Below, one piece after another: positions 15,219 through 17,830 of a stretch of DNA of 17,830 nt; positions within the stretch are counted from its first letter, which is position 1, and the number at the start of each line of letters is the position of its first letter. The notes below the pieces were generated by a model that searched no databases, was not told the origin of the DNA, and saw only the letters and a program-made list of their open reading frames with translations. Location of the stretch: positions 1 through 17,830 of the forward strand of contig JAEZQV010000135.1 of assembly GCA_023441125.1 (NCBI GenBank). The letters are read 5' to 3'. This stretch comes from Bacillota bacterium (GTDB taxonomy: Bacteria > Bacillota_C > Negativicutes > Sporomusales > Sporomusaceae). The translations under genes and the position numbers were made by a program.

Positions 15219-16280
15219 ATGCAATACGCAGCAAGGATTCTTGTTATTATGTTGCTGGTTAGTCTGACACATGCGGCCGTGACTTTGGCCGCCGGAGGAC
15301 CTGCCGGTCTGGAGATGGAAAATCTGCCGGAATGGGAAGTTACAAACACGTCGCTGGGGGGGAAACTGCTGCTTTCCGATAGTCCGGAGATGGTAAGCGG
15401 CGATGGCGTCTTATACCAGGATAAAGTGGAAGGACCTGTGCGCCTTTTTTTCTATCATGTCAATGCATCGAATGAGGTCAAGAAGCTGGACGTGCTTTTG
15501 GCAAATAACGGCCGTGAGGCCGCGCATGTGACTGTCAGCCAGGCCAGCCTGGGTGGACCGGGATACGACTGGCTGGCGATCGGTAAAGAAACCCAGACCG
15601 GCTATCTCGCCAGTAAAGAGTTTTATCAGCTTACGATTCCGCCAGGGGCGGTCGTGCCGCTGTCCGCCAGCATCAGCCAGTCGGCGATGCTGCCCAATAT
15701 GCTCATTCATGGAATTTATGACCTGACGGTCGACAAGCCGACAACCGTCAAAGTTATGATGCTGCCGGTTACCGAGGACAGCAGGAGCTTCGCCCGGACG
15801 GCAGCTGTTCTGCCGGCCGACCAGTGGCGGCTGCGCGGTACCTTCGCAGGCGCCAACCGAAAAATCTCGCCGCTCAGGGTGTATGACCCGAATGCGGACG
15901 GGGTGGTGGGGGTAACGCTGGCGGATAATCAGATTGACGTGTACCTGCAGGGCATCGATGCCACTGATACATCGCCGGTGGTTAATTACGGAAATTATGG
16001 CGTGTTATATCAGGTATTGATGCCCTCGAAGACCGGCGGCCGGATTTCTTATTATCTTGCGCCGCTGGGCGGCTGCTATGCCGGCGCCATCGGTATAAAT
16101 CATCCCGGCGTCAACTGGAGTCCGGTAAGGACACCCCAGGGCAGGGTATATTTTGGTGAAAATAAATATAAAGATTTTGCCTTCTTAGGCACTTATGACA
16201 GCGGCGACCCACTGTCCTTTACGTTCAGCCCGCCGGGAGCATCCAATCTGCCGGTCAAGATTATTGTGATACCCCAGTAA
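15219..16280 (+). CDS. Exported protein of unknown function
   Basis: 353 residues that I do not recognise. Residues 1-25 are a clear signal peptide (positively charged start, hydrophobic ILVIMLLVSL, likely cleavage after LAA near 25) without a lipobox cysteine. The rest is rich in glycine, short hydrophobic strands and turns, with a single cysteine in LGGCYAG, suggesting a beta-sandwich or multi-domain beta protein. A first block (about 30-190) and a second (about 195-353, containing RVYDPNADGVVGV and GGRISYYLAPLGG) can be distinguished. TTGGAGG lies 7 nt before the ATG. It follows the degS terminator and converges on the HD-GYP gene with only 31 bp between stops. A secreted target of the neighbouring kinase is conceivable but unsupported. 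Confidence 0.8.
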   Translation: MQYAARILVIMLLVSLTHAAVTLAAGGPAGLEMENLPEWEVTNTSLGGKLLLSDSPEMVSGDGVLYQDKVEGPVRLFFYHVNASNEVKKLDVLLANNGREAAHVTVSQASLGGPGYDWLAIGKETQTGYLASKEFYQLTIPPGAVVPLSASISQSAMLPNMLIHGIYDLTVDKPTTVKVMMLPVTEDSRSFARTAAVLPADQWRLRGTFAGANRKISPLRVYDPNADGVVGVTLADNQIDVYLQGIDATDTSPVVNYGNYGVLYQVLMPSKTGGRISYYLAPLGGCYAGAIGINHPGVNWSPVRTPQGRVYFGENKYKDFAFLGTYDSGDPLSFTFSPPGASNLPVKIIVIPQ

Positions 16281-16311
16281 ATGTGAAAGGTTGCCGCGGG
16301 CGATGCTTGAA

Positions 16312-17367
16312 TCAGAGAATTTCCTTGATAAAAACAGTCAGTTCCTTGCCCAGGTCGACTTCTTTGGGATGAGTGTAAGGCTTGTTTAATTTGTTGAAGC
16401 AGACACGCACAACAGGGCGCGGTCCTTTATTTTTACGTACATTCGACACAACGCCTACTTCGTTGGTGGACAGGCGGACTAAAGACCCCAGCGGATAAAC
16501 AGCCAGATTATCACACATGGCATTGACAACGGCTGGATTAAGGTAGATCCCGCCGGTACCATAGATATATTCGATTGCCTGATAGTTTTGATAGTTTTCC
16601 TGACGGATAAGCCGGTCATATTTTTCGCACACACTGATAATGCAAGCGCCCATAGGAATCTTTTCATCAGGCAGTTTACCCGGATAGCCGGAGCCATCCC
16701 AATTTTCATGATGATGCAGAATGATCTCGCAAATTTCCTCGCGGAAATTCCGCTCTTTGGCCCGGTGGTAGCCATAGCGAGGATGTTCTTGCCAGAGCAA
16801 TTCTTCATGAGGGGTTCGCTGTTTATTGCCGATCAGTTGAACCATTTCGCAGCAACCTAGATCATGGAGTAAAGCCGCTGTGCCTATTACCTCCATATTG
16901 GCTTCGCCAAACGTCATAACCCCGGAGACCAGCAAGGCGAGAGCACAGGTATTAACGCCGTGATGATAAAGCAGCTTACTGTTCATTAATTTCATTTCCA
17001 TACAGAGATTCACTATTTCAGGATTTTCGACAATGCGCAAGGCGACTTTTTTTGCTTTTTTTGAAATGTTTACCATTTCATCGGAAGTGTTTGCCTCCGG
17101 TTTTCCGGGCGCATAAGTAGTTATTCTTTTTAATAAGAGCTTTTTTAGTTCATCGGCAATAGCTTCCCGGGGATCAATCATGAGCGTATAGGGTTCCGCA
17201 ATCCAAACCGAGGAGATATTGCGAGTTCTCAGCGTGGCAATCATACCCTCGGAAAGGACCGAGCCTTCTTTTAGCAGCAAAGATTGCGAGGTGTAACAAT
17301 AGACCGTTTTGGCAAGGACCATTCCTGTTTTAAGCTCTCCCACCGACTTTTCAAGCACATAACTCAT
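16312..17367 (-). CDS. HD-GYP domain protein (putative c-di-GMP phosphodiesterase)
   Basis: A 351-residue cytoplasmic protein. Residues 1-60 form a small N-terminal module (ELKTGMVLAKTVY, LLLKEGSVLSEGMIATLRTRNISSVWI) common in Firmicute HD-GYP proteins. The HD-GYP domain spans about 95-290 with H136, H168-D169, H195, HHHENWDGSGYP (218-229; GYP at 227-229) and the downstream RL motif. The C-terminal YPLGSLVRLSTNEVGVVSNV tail (291-310) is also usual. The family hydrolyses c-di-GMP. The HDxGK motif reads HDLGC, losing the lysine. ATG 17367 is preferred: AGGA precedes it, while the upstream ATG (17439) overlaps the probable -10 box (ATTATA on plus, 17442-17447). Confidence 0.92.
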   Translation of the reverse strand: MSYVLEKSVGELKTGMVLAKTVYCYTSQSLLLKEGSVLSEGMIATLRTRNISSVWIAEPYTLMIDPREAIADELKKLLLKRITTYAPGKPEANTSDEMVNISKKAKKVALRIVENPEIVNLCMEMKLMNSKLLYHHGVNTCALALLVSGVMTFGEANMEVIGTAALLHDLGCCEMVQLIGNKQRTPHEELLWQEHPRYGYHRAKERNFREEICEIILHHHENWDGSGYPGKLPDEKIPMGACIISVCEKYDRLIRQENYQNYQAIEYIYGTGGIYLNPAVVNAMCDNLAVYPLGSLVRLSTNEVGVVSNVRKNKGPRPVVRVCFNKLNKPYTHPKEVDLGKELTVFIKEIL

Positions 17368-17801
17368 CCTTTCCTGATTGCTGAGTATAATAGACCGTTT
17401 CGGGAGAAGTATGCGAAGTACAATTGCAGATTCTAACATAAATTATACAGGAGAATTCAGGCTAGATCGGGTAATTTACCGAAAATTAACTTAAAAATAA
17501 TTCAGGCTACAAGGAAAGTTGGTTTTGAATTAGAATTAGTAAAACATATCATAGCAGCGAAAAATGATATTTTGCAGGAATTTTCGATTGTTTTTAAAGA
17601 ATAATCGACAAATCAGCTCGATTTTGCTATTATTAGTGTCGTAGAAAAATTATAGGACGCAAAACCGCCGGCCGGTGATGTCATACTCTTGGTCGATAAG
17701 GGTACTCAAATTTCTACTTGCTGCTGCTTTGTTCTCTTCGAATCCGCCAGGGTTGAATGGGGCGAGGTGGCTATTTTGATATCATAATAGGAGTTTGTGA
17801 A
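17368..17801. other. AT-rich intergenic region between divergent HD-GYP and next gene
   Basis: 434 bp with no convincing ORF. It includes the HD-GYP -10 box (17442-17447, minus strand TATAAT), direct repeats AATTCAGGCTA at 17454-17464 and 17499-17509, inverted repeats CGATT/AATCG (17585-17607) and AATCGA/TCGATT (around 17603-17623), TTTTGC/GCAAAA pairing (17622-17627 with 17659-17664), and a short stretch resembling the 3' core of a c-di-GMP-I riboswitch (17655-17673). Confidence 0.55.
17454..17509 (+). repeat. Pair of 11-bp direct repeats
   Basis: AATTCAGGCTA occurs at 17454-17464 and 17499-17509, a 45-bp period. The first copy lies in the -35 region of the predicted HD-GYP promoter, so it could be a regulator site. 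Confidence 0.4.
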
Positions 17802-17830
17802 ATGAAAATTGCTACCCCGTATTACCTGAT
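17802..17830 (+). CDS. Start of an unidentified gene (cut by right edge)
   Basis: ATG at 17802 with TAGGAG 8 nt upstream; the visible product is MKIATPYYL. Too short to assign. It is transcribed divergently from the HD-GYP gene. Confidence 0.5.

Noticed and set aside
1..17830. CRISPR arrays, tRNA or rRNA genes, transposases, phage genes
   Set aside because: No regular spaced repeats, no tRNA-like cloverleaf or rRNA motifs noticed, and no integrase or transposase motifs in any frame that I could read.

Overview
The window looks like a chromosomal segment of a strictly anaerobic, Gram-negative-type Firmicute. The best guess is a Negativicute of the Sporomusa/Pelosinus kind. This rests on a butyryl-CoA dehydrogenase/Etf cluster with a ferredoxin-fused EtfA, a DegS-type kinase, a soluble chemoreceptor resembling Bacillus YfmS, heavy use of sigma-54, and roughly even GC content. 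The taxonomic call is inference; no rRNA or other marker is present.

Left third, all on the minus strand: a short-chain acyl-CoA operon reads from about 5254 down past the left edge, in the order CoA-transferase, thiolase, butyryl-CoA dehydrogenase, etfB, and etfA (cut by the edge). A near-perfect -24/-12 (sigma-54) promoter lies about 40 bp upstream of the CoA-transferase. Upstream of it, also on minus, are a soluble methyl-accepting chemotaxis protein (5449-6282) and a GntP-family permease (6446-7846), separated by a strong symmetrical terminator.

Middle: a 618-bp intergenic region (7847-8464) holds two divergent sigma-54 promoters, one for the permease and one for a FabG-like NAD-type dehydrogenase (8465-9205). 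Between them sits a 10-bp perfect inverted repeat that looks like a shared enhancer site. After a strong terminator comes a sigma-54 activator with two PAS domains (9425-11191) behind its own sigma-70-type promoter. The most coherent reading is a local sigma-54 regulon for uptake and fermentation of a short-chain (hydroxy/keto) acid such as 3-hydroxybutyrate or acetoacetate. The permease would import it, the dehydrogenase would oxidise it, the CoA-transferase would activate it, thiolase would cleave acetoacetyl-CoA, and Bcd/Etf would dispose of electrons by reducing crotonyl-CoA.

Right third: a CorA-type metal transporter, a CpaE-like receiver-plus-MinD/ParA ATPase, a DegS-like sensor kinase without an adjacent DegU, an unrecognised exported protein, and a convergently oriented HD-GYP protein. 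A 434-bp AT-rich spacer follows, and then the first codons of a plus-strand gene cut by the right edge. These units are mostly separated by clear intrinsic terminators, so they appear to be independently transcribed signalling and housekeeping genes.

A small dispersed hairpin repeat (three clear copies, one possible relic) occurs in the intergenic regions at about 1187, 6381, 8021 and 13745.
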